A stretch of 64,000 bases of DNA. Source: Alentia gelatinosa. Taxonomy: Eukaryota; Annelida; Polychaeta; Phyllodocida; Polynoidae. Location of the stretch: NCBI GenBank assembly GCA_950022655.1, contig OX465580.1:102132797-102196796 (forward strand), written 5' to 3'. Within the stretch, counting starts at the first letter, position 1. The number at the start of each line of letters is the position of its first letter. The position numbers and the translations under genes are program-made. The notes under the pieces are model-generated. The model was not told the origin of the DNA. It made no database searches and saw nothing but the letters and a program-made list of their open reading frames with translations. Below, piece after piece: positions 1-13,330 of the stretch.

Positions 1-516
1 TGCTGGCGCCGTACACACTCCGGGCACTGTAGACTGACCAGGGCCCTTCTAGCAGAAATCTTATATGAATTCCCTACGAATTACTCGTATCTATTTAATG
101 TTATAATCATGATCGGATTTTCCATTGATGATCATTATGGATGTATTTTTCTTATCACTGTTTGGCCATCGTGAAGCAGGGACTCTAAGTGTCATAATCT
201 TGGTGAAGCAAACATATTCCTTGTTCCATTTCCTCATTTGTATCGAAATATTTGCTCCTTAGGGGTCTATAGTATAATCCCTCAACAAAGATTTTAAAAT
301 GAGGATACCATTGGATATCAGCAACAACAGGTCTGTAAAAGATAAAGAAAAACATTATATGTAGGTAACACTGCATTTTTTTCAAGATGAATGCATTAAA
401 AGTACGACACCGAGGAGGTCTATAACCTCCTCTGCATCGACCTGCACCTACACCTTAATCTCTCCGACTTCCTGTGTATGGCAGCCCATAGTAGAGTGGT
501 CAGCGGCTGACCTTGG
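1..516. other. Intergenic sequence, no gene seen
   Basis: AT-rich sequence with no open frame longer than about 66 codons and no recognisable motif. It ends where a cluster of GGTCA motifs begins. Confidence 0.6.
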
Positions 517-562
517 AGGTCAGCACAAGGTCAAATAGGTCGTTTCAAGGTCACCAAGGTCA
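517..562 (+). promoter_or_regulatory. Cluster of five AGGTCA direct repeats
   Basis: Five half-sites start at 517, 528, 537, 548 and 557. Four read AGGTCA and the third reads AGGTCG. The spacers between them are 5, 3, 5 and 3 bases, so the array has a 20-base period. AGGTCA direct repeats with spacers of 3 and 5 are the classical layouts bound by nuclear-receptor dimers (known biology). Whether this array is bound, or is simply a decayed 20-bp tandem repeat, cannot be told from sequence alone. Further GGTCA and TGACC copies flank it at 499-515 and around 840-900. Confidence 0.35.
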
Positions 563-3500
563 GAGTAGTGACCGGTCGGCGGAGGGGTGCGGGGTTGGGG
601 GGCAGGCCACAACAAACGATGACCAAACAATCCAAGGCCGGCAGGGTGCCACACCCACCTGCCCCTCCTGTGCTGCCACACAGGGCACCTCCCCACCCCT
701 GTCCCCTCCCTCTACCGCCGAGCCGCGTCTCAAAGGGATTATCTTCCACTCGATATCAGTAATCCAGTTGCGCGAGTTTCTCTGTCGGAAAAAGCCTGGA
801 CAACACCTCGACAGACCGCCACACACAGGCTGGAGGAGGGGACAGGGAGGAGGTCAGAGTAGCGGTCAGTGGTGGTCAGTGGGCAGGGGTCACTCGGGGT
901 GTGTGTGTGGTTTACAAAGGACCGAACACAAATGCCAAGGTCAGTTTTTTGTTATTATAGAAGTTGCCGATGTGTTATAAAAAGTTAGGGGATTTTATTG
1001 ACATGAAAGGAACCCAATACTGTGCGGGTGGCACAATGAGCAGGTTTTCCACAGATGCCGCCATACACACAGGTGTCCAAGGATACGGCCAGTTTTCTTG
1101 GGGTTCGCATATTTTACCTCTAATCTGATTAAACATTCTCATACAGTTATTTCCATATTTAGATAATTCTATGAATATCTAATTTAAGCCTCATCCTTAC
1201 CTTCTATATATATGGCTGGCCTATATAACTCATCACCTGGGATATTACACCAAAAATGGGACAGCATGGTTAATATATTGAAATAAAATCAGAAACGTGC
1301 CCTTTACCAACACCTTTGTTTATCATTGACGAAATATTCTCCTGCCATAGGTATGATAATAAATTGTGTTTACTCACTCCAACGATTATAGAGAACTCGT
1401 CGCTCACTCTGAGATTTCATTGAATTTTTGAGTTACAAGAAAACGTCGACGCAGGTAAAAAGATGAAATGAATATCCCAGACGCTGACCCATGTCACTCA
1501 GGTAACCAGTGACACACCAAGGATTAACCTCTGGCCTCTACAAACCCACCACCCTGCCCCTGACCATTACATTGGACTGACCACACCCTCTACAGTAGAA
1601 GGCACATAGAGGTGTCTCCATGCTGCCCTATCTCCCGCCAAACAGGCCTCACCGTCAGCCTCACCCCGGGCCATGCTCTCACCCCTTTGTACGTGCAGAT
1701 ACCCCCACTGATCCCCTCAGCTGTGATGGTCAGTTTGAGCACTGGTCAGTTCCTGGGGGGTTACCTGTGGAGTGGCTAGGTCCCCCATCTGTCCAGGGGA
1801 GGGTATGGAAGAAGGGGCGAGCTGTCCTTGACCGCTCCATTGTATCTGTCACCTGGCAAGACTACACTAGGATAAGTGGAAGGGGGTGGGGGTGGGGGAT
1901 GAGATTGTGTTAGGTACAGCGAATAAATAATTTTGGATTAAAAACATATACATGGAAAGAAAAACTTCTGTTTAGAAAGCTTCGCTAAAGTATGAACGAT
2001 ATTCTGCATCTAAACTGATTCAGAAAATCAATATTTAGAAATATCTATCAACAGAATGGTGTGGTTAGATGTCAGAGGATGCTGCGCAGAATGGTCAGGA
2101 GTGGGTCAGGAGGTGACAATGGCAGTATCCAGCTTCGCTGAGGGCTTCAGGTGAGGGCCAGTCACCCCCTGACCCCCTCACATGGCCTTGTCACCCCTCC
2201 TGCCCCCAATCACCCTGACCGTCATTAGTACCCCTCTTCATTACAAGAGTGGGGGTCGGGTGGAGCAGTGAAGAAGGTGTGGGACAGTGAATCGTGCAGT
2301 TCAGATTCACATTCTTATGACGGTCTACTTGCCCGATACGTTATCTGGGGACATATGGGTTAGGTCCAAGTGATAACGTCATATGAATCTAGCAGTTGGT
2401 GTGGACTCAAATGAATCCCCACGAGGCATGTCACATTGCATTGCAAGTAAATTATAAGACAAAATATTACATATTGAGAATATGTTACCATGCATGCACG
2501 ACCATTAGTAGAATCACTACCGCCACTGGACTACTAACACTACTACTATTATTGCTACTATTTAGTTCTACTGTTCTGTGCTCCTCTAGGTTGTACTTAA
2601 GAACTGATCAGGACTGCATGCTCAGTGACCTGGACCTTTGCAAAAATGATAATAAAAACTAAGGCATTCATATGGTTTTCAGTCTTGATACCTGGCTTCT
2701 TAACGAATTTAGTCACCATCGACCTCCTCTTACGTATCCCATAGTAAAAATTCAACAGACAGGACTTCAGTTTGGCTTTCAGAAAAAGAGATATACTTGT
2801 TATCTGTGTATTGTACTTTAGCACGCTCGTACCTGGCTAAGCTGCTGCTCTTGCAGTGACCAATCTTCAAAGATAAAAACAGTATGGGAAGGAGGAGAGA
2901 ATACTAATCCTTCAGTGTGTCAACCTGAATCTTATCTTTGTATCTGTTTTCACATTAGTGCTCAGGTGCCCAGACTCCGATTATACTGGATTTATAGTTT
3001 AGCCGATTAACTATCAGTAAAGCCTGTTTAAAAACACAACCAACGCTTTCATGAGAAAAAATACACCATCTTAGTCTGACAGGGACCTAGATTCATATCG
3101 TCAAATACAAACATCTCCGGTTTCATCTAAAGGAAACAATGCTCTGTGGTGATGAGCCAGAGAAATTCCAGTAGCATAATTTCCTTTTTGAAAAACCGAA
3201 TATGATTTTCATTTCCTTTAAGTCCGTTGAAATACGATAGCCTTCATCTTTTGCGGAAGGCCGTGAAGGGCCTCACATGTATGGTTATCATTCTGACTTC
3301 TCCCTCTGCTACTTGTAGCTCGTCTGTGTGACTGGCTAAAAGCAAAGACAGACGTCTTTAAGCTTACCAACCTCTAAATTATGACTTTTATTATCCATAA
3401 AGCTACAGAGACATTAAGTATTGGTTTTATATAAGATCATTTCTCTTAATGTGTAGGATCTATAGAGATGTATGAGAGGCCCATTTCCCCATGAAGTAGT

Positions 3501-6259
3501 GATCTGTAGATTGATAGAGCTATTCAAAGTCTCATCGCCGGCAAGAAATGTCATCCAGTAATCTACCCGAATTCAATATTCTGCCTTGCAGATAGGTATA
3601 GAGCGATATTTAGACTCTAATTGGAAACTAATCAGAGGACTTGTTGATGGTGTGTAGAAACATTCCCAGCATTATACCATGTTCAATAAACAGAGACACG
3701 GGGATATGTACGAACATGAAAATAGTCATAATCCGCATTTTGGAACATTTTCATTTCTATTCTGTATAAACACATGAGCTGTCTCATATAAATACCGCAG
3801 CTTTCTATCTGGTTTATTTACATATATCTGCATACATTTCAGGTGAACTTTTTCTCCACAAAATACCATCATTATCTCTGGCTCAAAGTAACCCTCTCAA
3901 AACACTTCTGGTGTTGAAGGCTGCTGAGGAGTCCTGGAGAGTTTCATTTTTTCCTCTCCTGCTACTGATTTACCAATTCCCAGACCATCTCCCGCACATA
4001 AAGTTCATGGAATTTAAGAACATTTCGTGGGAGGAATGTCAGGCGAGGAGGGGGCACTCCTGTGACTTGACTTGTGAGTGTCCGGCGTGTGTATACACGA
4101 GGTCAGTGGTCAGTATGCTTATACCCAGGCCACCAACCAGGCCTCAAGATGTTTATGCCCTGTCTGGATGCAGCCGACCCTTGGATCTTGAGCTGATCTT
4201 CCCTTATCAGGTGCCGTGTCTGGGTCTGCGGGAGGCAGGCATGATTTATTATATAAAGCATGGGCTGCACACGGCAGAGGGAAAGGAGGACGGGAGGGGG
4301 TGATGGTTTCGGTAACGACCAGGTCGGACCCTTTACGTTGTAATGTGGAGCTCTGGGACTTGCCTGATCAGGAGGACCACACCTACTCCACCCTGGTATT
4401 TCAATCCACTATCACAGCGTCGGCATGCATTATATATGTCTTTTGTCTATGTAACCTTTGAAATCGAGTGAAGCGATCCAAATATAATTGGAAGTCTGCA
4501 TGTTTACGTGGAGATGGAAGGTGATCTACAAAACCATGAAACTCATTAGAATACTGTATGTTATAGACATGTGGTACATGTATATCATAGCGTATTCACA
4601 CATGTATCATGCATAAATGTCCTACTCTCATTCTCACACGGTATGGCCAGCCTCATTTTTCATCCCCACCCCCTCCGATACTTGTTGAGCTGGAAGCCGT
4701 AGCTACCCGTTTCCTATGACCCAACTGTGTGATGCATAAAAAATGTATGATAACTGTAGGGATACAATAAACTCTTAGTCATACTCCTAGTCTAATCACT
4801 CCACCTATAATAACACATACACTTCAATACCACTGAATAAAAAGTCAGAAACAACAGGTGTAACAAATTCTTAAGTGATCATCCTACGTTATGCCGGTAT
4901 ACATGTACCACTAAGGATTCGTTTCTTGATTGTCCAAGTATATCGCATTGTTATCATTCAGTTCCACCTCACTGTAATTCCGTGTTGAGACACCCTTCAT
5001 TATCATCGCTGTCTAATTAGGAGATGTGTTTACATAATCGACACCTTTTTAACGATCAGCCTGGTCATATGACTGGTGCGAATGCATTTTACTTAGGCAC
5101 AATAATCTCTGCTAAAGGAAAATACTGTTTACGAGGCCAGTCGACAAAACTGACACCATGAGCTCATGGGGGTCAGGTGATTGCATTAATGAGATTTACA
5201 GGATAAAGGTACGAGATACACAAGCATGCTTCATTGGACATAAGGACATAGCATAGTGTCAGAGGACAGATCTCCGACTAGTGAGTTCCTTGACCAACCA
5301 AAGATCGGGAGCCAGTAGAGGCACGATTTATACGCTCTTTTACAAAGCAGAGCAGTTTTAAGGCCCTTCTACTCCTACAAAGAGCCTTTATCAGTGTCCC
5401 TTATCGCCACTGGGAGCACCACTGGTGCTGAGGGCTTTCATCTAGGCACAGGGTCTTCGTTCTGTGAGCATGCGCCATGCGAACATTAAGTGATGGCATG
5501 GCAGACGACAAATAGCAGAGTCCTAGCACCTGAACCTGGCGTGATGTAGGGTTCGAGCAATTGGCGCGCTGGTTTTAGGTACGGGATCGTCATATCTTTA
5601 CGAGCGCGGGAAAGACGGGAATTCTATAGCTGGCGGCGGCAGATTCTGTGTGGCTAAAGACCTGTATGATACGACGATGAGACGCTTGGGGGCCTGCGAC
5701 GTTGACTGTGGTCAAGACCTCCATGGCATGGGACTGGTCCCCCGCCCTGTCCGTGCCCTCTGCTGCTGATGGTCAGATCGATAGTCGCACTGACCATTGT
5801 CCAACTTGGCATTCCGGCCACCCTCACGTACTCAGGGGTGGCAGGGGTGGGGTTTGCATGTGGACTGACCGCTCCGACATAGCATGCCGGCGGGGAGTGG
5901 TCACTTCTTCTGCTGCTCATTATCCGCCACCTTACAATTAGCCCAAACTTAGAGCCCTGTACTTAGAGGGGCACTAGACGCGCCCCCTAGCGGCGTGACA
6001 AGCAGCAGACATGAATGGTGCCCTCTTGAGGAATTCACTTTGCTCCTAAATCATCGGCTTTTTGCTGCCCTGACGACAGAACGGACGGCTGTATGACAAC
6101 TGCGCTGAATGCCGTCTCCTGAGATGCCGGTGAAAAATCACATTTACAAGACCTCTGCTCATTGAGGTTATTTGAGCTTTATAGATTGAAACAGCAAAAT
6201 TTAGTTCCGTAAGCAGGGGGAACTAATCTTATTATTCACCTAATTTCCCTACTTAACCC

Positions 6260-6262
<3 letters not shown>
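563..6262. other. Intergenic sequence with GC-rich islets
   Basis: GC-richer islets at about 560-950, 1500-1900, 2080-2300, 4020-4400 and 5640-5940 alternate with AT-rich spacers. The islets contain open frames of 75-155 codons (for example 513-980 and 3911-4303), but these are proline/glycine/arginine-rich or low complexity, often overlap open frames on the other strand, and match no domain I know. GGTCA-type motifs recur in the islets. I see no supported gene. Confidence 0.5.

Positions 6263-6332
<70 letters not shown>
6263..6332. repeat. (TA)n microsatellite, 35 units
   Basis: Uninterrupted TA dinucleotide tract of 70 bp, followed directly by an ordinary AT-rich spacer. Confidence 0.97.
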
Positions 6333-6333
<1 letters not shown>

Positions 6334-9179
6334 TGTGTGGAGATATCGGAAGCTATTTTTTCTTTCCTTTGATAACTTATATTTGGAATGATGAATAATA
6401 AATACAACATTATCTACGCAATACGACCACGCAGATCGAAATCATGGTAATATTGCGTATATAGTATATTTATTCATTCATGTACATGTAATTTACACGT
6501 TTTCATGTTTAGAGTTTGAAAATTTGACGAGAGCTTGGGGAATGTACGCTGTAGCAACAGCCAGGGTCATATCACAGGGTTTCCTTCCTGGAAGCACGAG
6601 ACGCATTGGTGTGGGAGTTTCAAGGGGTGGGAGCTGCAGGGGGTTGTCCATGCTGGAGCCTGACTGGCGAAACCCTTCAGCGGTCATTATCTGCCTTCAT
6701 GGTCAAGATACAAGGCACCTGTACCCCACCCTGCTTCAACTCGCCCCACCCCACTCTTTTACCCCGCCCTACACTACCTTAGGGACCCCAAACTGACCCC
6801 CTCACTCCAACATGCCCCCACTCTCTCCACTGTCACTGGTCACTTGTGTCCATCCATCACCCACCTGAAACCTTCCACCCCACACCCACTTTCCCTCCAT
6901 CGGTGCCATGCAGTACACAGGCTATTGGTCACTTTGGCCAATCTTTATCCCAGTCTTGCTGACCATTGGTCGGTGTGGCCGGGGAACACCTGCTTGATAC
7001 AAGTGGCCATGGGAAAGTGCCTGATAAAGTGGGTCTCCAATTGGGCCTGAGATGCTAAGAATGGTAATCGCCTCGACTGGACTGTCGCCATTTCTCCTAC
7101 ATTTTCCCATGCCATTTAGCATACAGTATGTGGCTTCCTAGACAGTAACACATGCCAAAGGTACATCGGTGTACTTTGTATTTTGAGGAGATAGCCTGTT
7201 GCCGAGGGGTAGTGAAGTCTAAATTGTTTACCCGAAGGGCGTTCAACCTAGGAACGTTAAACAATCAATCAGCCCCAAAAGGAGTTTCACAAACAGAACG
7301 AATAAGTAAAGTTTAGAAAATTTGTAGCATATCGCCTAACATCCCTGACAACATGAACTCAGACATTCCAATATACAGTATTGAATTTTGTTTTACAAGT
7401 TGAGCTTCTTAGCAACATTTCATATTTATATATAAATCGCCTGAATTCTATCAGGGATTGGTATGAAATCTAAATAAAGCTCTGAGTTGCTTTTGACGTG
7501 AGATGATCCATAATGGCAATAGCGAAATACCAGATAATATTTATATGAATTAAAATATACTAATGTGGAAGTAATTTACGTTTTCTTGCACCATTTCTCA
7601 CGATTTGTATAATACTCGATCGTCATTCTGGAAGTGCTTTTAAAACTAAGGACTATAAAGGAATTGATCTTATCGTGGTCTGTTTTGCATTCTCGTTACC
7701 TAAAGTGCTCAGTCTTTATGGAGGACAGTCCTACAAAGCGATCAGGAAGTAATATCTCGATGTAAACGCCACAAGTTGTCCCTTTTTCAATAGGTCCTGT
7801 GCGAGGTGGCTATGCTTCTTCATAATATAATGTCTCCTGCTAAGGTAGGAACCAATGATCGATGAAAACTGCAAAAGATTTCATGGAATTCTGAGGCTCA
7901 CATTAAAAAAACGCACTGACACTCTGATTGTGGTCACTATCGCCTGGGGTTAGTCCAAATCGTAATCGTTCAGCCAGTATCATTCTTAGTTTTTAAAATA
8001 CCGCCCTGATTCCATAAATGAACATTGATAGCCCCAAAAACTCCCTTTACGAACTCCCCTCGCATAGATAGGCTCACTCTCTTGGGATCGGATCACAAGG
8101 TCTTGGACGCATGTCAGACGTCTGGACAGTTTGTCGGCTGTAGCCATGAACAGACGGCGTGTTGAGTGAGCCAGTGGCCATCAGCCTGGGTTGTGGTGCG
8201 GTGATGATGTAGGGGGCGGGGCAGTCAGGACCCCACAGATCCAGGCTCGGTCTGGTCAGTCTCATTCCTGGGCCTTGGATCCCACCCTGATCAACCCGAC
8301 CGAGCACAAAGCGCCCTCATGTGGGCAGTGACCGCTGTTGACCACCGGTCAGCCCCACCTCCTTCCCACTACGTCTTATCATGGATCCCTTCGTACCACC
8401 CCTCCCATGTCCCGGAATTACCCTCCCCACCCTCTTCACCTATCTCCACCTTCACTCCACACTTATGATCCGGGGATCAGGGCAAGATCAGATGATCATA
8501 TGCTGGTACCCAGCAGGCACCATATGGTCATATGGAACCTCCCAACTTTCTCTTTTTTCCCCTCCAGTGTGTGCCTATGATGAACCCACCGAATACCATG
8601 AATGAACTGCTGCATTATTATGCTTTGTCTTGCTTTTATTATCTATAGCTTTGACCGACAATGGATTTTGGGAACTTTTGGTATTTCGATGAACATATAT
8701 GATGAGGACATTTCTGACAGGACACCACACTAGTCTACCCAAATATATCATTCCAAATGAATACAGATGACAATTAAGACGCCTTTGTGTTGCACCTAAT
8801 TGTACTTCACGAACCGGTAATACTGCAAACGTCTGTATATGACTATGATTAAGACATATAGAATATGTCATTCAGATGTACATTTGCCTTAGTAATCGCA
8901 CCAGCACGTAGTGGTCAATGAGAAATTACCTAGCGCCTATTTGTAACCTGACCGATGACAAATGGAGTTTTATGCATCAACAGGAAACATGGGGCCTGTC
9001 CCTAAAATTAATTGTGAAATGAAATAAAACAAATCGGTTATGACAAACTGACAATTCTTATACTCCTTAGATATATCAATGTAAGCTACGGAGACTTCTA
9101 CTGAATGACAATGTTAATTTGGATATGGGTAGGACCATAACTTTGCTTAAAGATTCCTCCGTGTTGCTTTTAGGAATCT
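6333..9179. other. Intergenic sequence, no gene seen
   Basis: Islets at about 6590-7110 and 8080-8600 are C-rich on the plus strand and give overlapping short frames of 64-90 codons on both strands. None has a recognisable domain or paired splice signals. The remainder is AT-rich and featureless. Confidence 0.5.
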
Positions 9180-10140
9180 GCCATGGTCAGAGTCAGGCAG
9201 CGACGTTCCCATGGATCTCAGTAGGGGGAGGATGAGACCCGAGCGGACAGGGATCAAGGGGCGTTGACCACTATGGTCAGCACCCACTCATCACTCCCTC
9301 ACCTGGACGTGGGTCATTGTCTCCATGGCGACCGAGCCACAGGTAAGACCAAGGTGAGTTCAGGCAGGGTGAACGCCCCACCCCTCTGCTATCTATCACC
9401 ACCAGCATGGCAGCGGTCAACTGGATCCCGCCTCACGAGGTAAATGGGGGCAATTGGGTGGACAGTCCTGAGATCGAGATAGGCTTCTCGGATATCTGAA
9501 GGTCAGCGAAAAGGTCGCAAGGTCGGGACAAGGTCACCAGAAGTATGAGGGTGAAGGTCATAAAGACATCAAGTGTGGATCAGGGTAGGGGGATCAGATG
9601 ATGCGGGATCCAGCCAAAGGGGGTAAACTGATCTACCCCCCGCCTTCCTGCGTGCACAAGCACATACCTGTCCGTGGCGTCGTCACCGTAACCATGGTAA
9701 CTTGAGGGTGGTGTGTCCACTGGTCACTTTCCTCCATCTGCGGCGTTCAGCTTGGAGAGGTGGTGAAAATGATGATGGATGGTGGAGTGGATTTTGAAGG
9801 TCAGTGCGAGTTCAGCACGGGGTGTCATTAGGCACTAACAAGATAGGAGGCAGGCAGTCATGGGTCGACCATTGGTCAGTCAGTGTGAAAGCTGGCCCGT
9901 GCAAGCCAAGCCCAGCAGCTTGGATCTGCACCACTCGAAGCATCACACCATCCATCATGGTCAGGGGGTAATTTGTCACAAGGGGGTGCTCTCGGAGACA
10001 CTGGAGGAAGGCCTATGATGGACTGGTCAGTCACATGATGCGCTGGTCAGTCACAGGGATGACCTGCATGGTGACATGTCACACGCCGCCACCATCAAAA
10101 GGAAAAGTGACGCCATGGTGGCTTGCTGACCAAGTCATCA
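9180..10140. promoter_or_regulatory. GGTCA-dense islet, possible regulatory region
   Basis: By eye I count about 13 GGTCA and 3 TGACC in roughly 960 bp, against about 2 expected for a random 5-mer on both strands. A tight group at 9500-9536 has half-sites AGGTCA, AGGTCG, AGGTCG and AGGTCA with spacers of 6, 2 and 5 bases. No convincing long open frame runs through the block. The enrichment is seen directly; a regulatory role is inference. Confidence 0.3.
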
Positions 10141-12815
10141 TGAGAAAAACTGATTTCCAAGCACTAACAATGATGGGGCCGCTGCATAGGTGATAGTCTG
10201 TGGCCAATACATGCATATTCGGTCACTCCTAGTTACGTACAACCAACCACACCTTAGCATCCCCTATGTCAGGTTGACCACGAGGGCTCCACCCCCTACG
10301 ACGGCAGACAAGGTGTCACCCATACGACCCTGGGATGTTTGTAGAGGTCATCGGCGGGCTTTGGTGCTGGTCTGCCGGGTCGCGCATGATGAGTGGTCAT
10401 CGTTGGGGCTTGAGGAGGTAATAGAAAGCTGTTGCACATGGAGCATGAACTGGACAATATCCAGGAGACTGCTTGTGTTGGGTGCTGTTGTCAGATGTCC
10501 ATTACACTGCTACAAATGGATCACCAGGAGAGGGTACCCCTAGAATGATAGCAAGGGGCCTCCTGGGGATAGAAGGAGTACTAGTAGTTAGGGTACAAAA
10601 AGTTGAGGCCACGAAGCACACGATCATATCCTTATTCATCACATGCATGTTACTGTTCAGAGTAATCTTTCATCATGAGAGGAGAGATTGCTCTGACGAT
10701 AAATGGGCTGATTTACAAAGACTGGCTGGATGTCATTATCTGACCAGATTAGATTAAAAAAACATAAGAGGATGTAATTTTTGTTTAACAATTGATAATC
10801 GCAGAAAATGATATGAAATAGTGGACCCACTTGCGGTCATGCTCTAACTTTGACAATGATTTCTTTAAATGCTCATTCACCTATTTCCATATGAAATGAA
10901 TCCAACAGATTCTTTTCATATACTTACCTGGGACAGTGATCGCGCTGACAGTTCCCCCAGGTCGAGGGGGGGGGGGCTCCATTGCACTATGGTTGGGTTG
11001 ACCTTGCGATCATCCCAAATGTGAATACCTCTGGCGCGCAATTTCTGTTAGAGGGGGACTATCAGTATATGTAGATAGTAATTTTAATAAATGACTTTGT
11101 CCTGTTTAATAAAAGACTTTGTACTGTTACTGTGATGACAGCTGTTATATGGTAGCTCCATGTTTATGTGTGGGGGTGACCATGTTGATCGTAACTAAGG
11201 GACACACCTCACGGAGCTAGCCTGATTAGTTAGGCCAAGGGAATATATTTCCCAAATATAGAAACTGTAATCTAACAATCCATATCTGTATTACTTGTAT
11301 CTTAACCATAGAGAACATATTTGATTGTTGTGGTTAAAAGGTTGAATATGAGAATTATAATCTGCCGAACAAGCACATTTAAGTCTGGGGCAATGTTCTA
11401 CGAGGGCATTCGCTATGTCACCTAACCATCATGGGATCATGGGAAGATGAACCATCATTGGTGATAAAACATATTATCTTTTGAAGGATACCATAGGTGC
11501 AATGTCATTACTGATAACGTTTCGAAACTTGACTTTGAGAAGGTGGTATATCGACATGAGAGATACGATAAAAGGTAGTGCTTACATGTGCATGTATCAT
11601 ATCCCACAGATGGGAATGCTATACTTAGGATACTCAAGGAGTATCTATAAGAGCGTAGAGTTGGTATCAGGCATATCTCATCGCCCATAAAACCTTTAAA
11701 CCTTCCCATCCTCTCTGTACTATTCCATCCCATTTTAGAACACGCGTAGCTACTACCAATATATTTCTATCAATAGCGAAAGCAGAAATGTTTGACTCAA
11801 AAACAAAGGTTTCTGCTAACTCTATAAGATACTAACTCTTAGTTACTAAGCAAAAGGGGTCGTATAGGATCAATGGCATCAGTCCTCATGTTTGGTTGAG
11901 AGGTACTTTATTGAGGAACAAATATCATAAGTGAGCAATAACAGGCGTATTCTCAACACCAAAGGGTCAATTACATTCACCCTCAAAATGACATCATTAA
12001 ACGACCACAATATAAACAGAGGAAATGCAAGACAGCCTTCATTGGACAAGTGCGATTGCACCCCTATTCTCCGATTGGCCATAAAAAACTAACGGTGTGG
12101 CTTGTTGACTGTTCCCATTCGGCATTGACGCTCACACCCCAAAGGTGAAATATTTGGCATGTCAAGAGGCGTAGCCTCAATCCGAGGGTCAATCCTGAGG
12201 TGTTCCTGTGTCCACACGGCCACAGACGTACCGCCAGAGGCCGCACTGGTGCGGATCCCATTTCCCTTTCACTGAGTTTCAGGGGCTCCTCTTTCTGTCA
12301 TCAATCAAATTGCCGCCGCACCCTACGCACATGCGCCTAGGCAGCATCCCACCATGCTATCTTTGAGGTTCAGATCGGAGCCCTATTACTCCACCAGCCG
12401 TAAGGAAAGAGGAGAATTACACGGTTCTTAGAGACTGATGTTTTTTTTCCTAATTCCTCTTAGGTGCATGGTTGGTATTGTGATAGACGCCCCGACTCCA
12501 ATCTGAAATCCATGGATAGCGAGCGATATTGAGTAAACTTCCTGTAGCCCTCACAGACCGCCGCTTGATCCACCGCCAATAGGGGGAGCCACCGACAATT
12601 GTATTTGCGAGGCTCTAGACGGTTGTCGTGACATTACGAAATATATTTCGTCGTTATCAACAAATGCAAATGAAATGATTCTGAACTACATATAGTCGAA
12701 ATCACGCACAGTCCTGAACAATAACTACAGGCCGCTTTCATTATATACTATAGTTCACTGTAACGAAAGTTTGTCTCCGTGCAATCGTTAAATCTAAAAA
12801 GAGATCTCGATGAAG
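10141..12815. other. Intergenic sequence, no gene seen
   Basis: The largest frame is 117 codons at 10190-10543 and has no recognisable domain. A run of 11 G lies at 10966-10976. A GC-richer block at 12100-12360 has no long frame but contains TGTCATCAATCA at 12296-12307, which joins a TGTCA (Meis-type) and a TGATTGAT (Pbx-Hox-type) site on opposite strands. Confidence 0.5.
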
Positions 12816-12863
12816 TCGCCCACCGGGTGGGTACCTCGCCGTCAGTGACTTGGGTTCGAGGTT
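12816..12863 (+). repeat. tRNA-derived SINE head, degenerate
   Basis: Position 12816 starts a 10/12 match to the polymerase III A box TRGCNNAGYNGG (read as tcgcccaccggg). A B-box-like GGTTCGAGGTT follows at 12853-12863. The 25-base gap between them is close to tRNA spacing. Sequence after the B box is not tRNA-like, which suits a SINE remnant better than a working tRNA gene. No poly-A or A-rich tail is obvious. Confidence 0.4.
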
Positions 12864-13020
12864 GACATGGGGTAAACATGGGGACATGTAAGAGTGGCTA
12901 GTACAACATTTGAGTGCACTTCGTGTCCCTCCGGTATGTTTGGTTACCTTGTTCACCAATAACCAGACAGGTCCATCCCAGTTCTAAGATCTTCCCCCAC
13001 CACGGGAGTAGAGGTCTGGG

Positions 13021-13330
13021 GTGAAGACACAGGTGACGGTGTCGGTGAGGGCACAGGTTAGGGTACAAGTGAGGGTACAGATGACAGTATAAATGACGGT
13101 ACAGGTGAGTATATGCGAGGGTACTGATGAGGGTACAAGTAAGAGTACAAGTGAGGGTGCAGGTGAGTATATATGTGAGGAAACGGCTAAAGATACAGGT
13201 GGGGGCATAAGCGAAGGTATAGAACGGGTACAGGCAAGGTAAGGAAAGAGTTCATTTGAGATTAAAGGGCCGGAGTGAGAGTACAAGTGAGGTAATAGGT
13301 GAGGGTACAGAGCTCCAAAGGTACAGGTGA
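13021..13330. repeat. Degenerate 12-bp minisatellite
   Basis: Roughly two dozen diverged copies of a 12-bp unit close to GTGAGGGTACAG, with small phase changes, followed by more decayed copies to about 13430. Because 12 is a multiple of three, the minus strand is open as one frame (12984-13286) that translates as four-residue repeats rich in T, C, L and V. That frame is a by-product of the repeat and I do not call it a gene. Confidence 0.85.

Noticed and set aside
513..980. 155-codon open frame
   Set aside because: Composition-driven, overlaps 72- and 88-codon frames on the other strand, runs through the GGTCA array, and has no domain.
3911..4303. 130-codon open frame with several cysteines
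   Set aside because: No family recognised and no paired splice sites; the cysteine spacing matches no zinc or EGF-like pattern I know.
12816..12863. Functional tRNA gene
   Set aside because: No closing acceptor stem and a decayed 3' half; fits a SINE fragment only.
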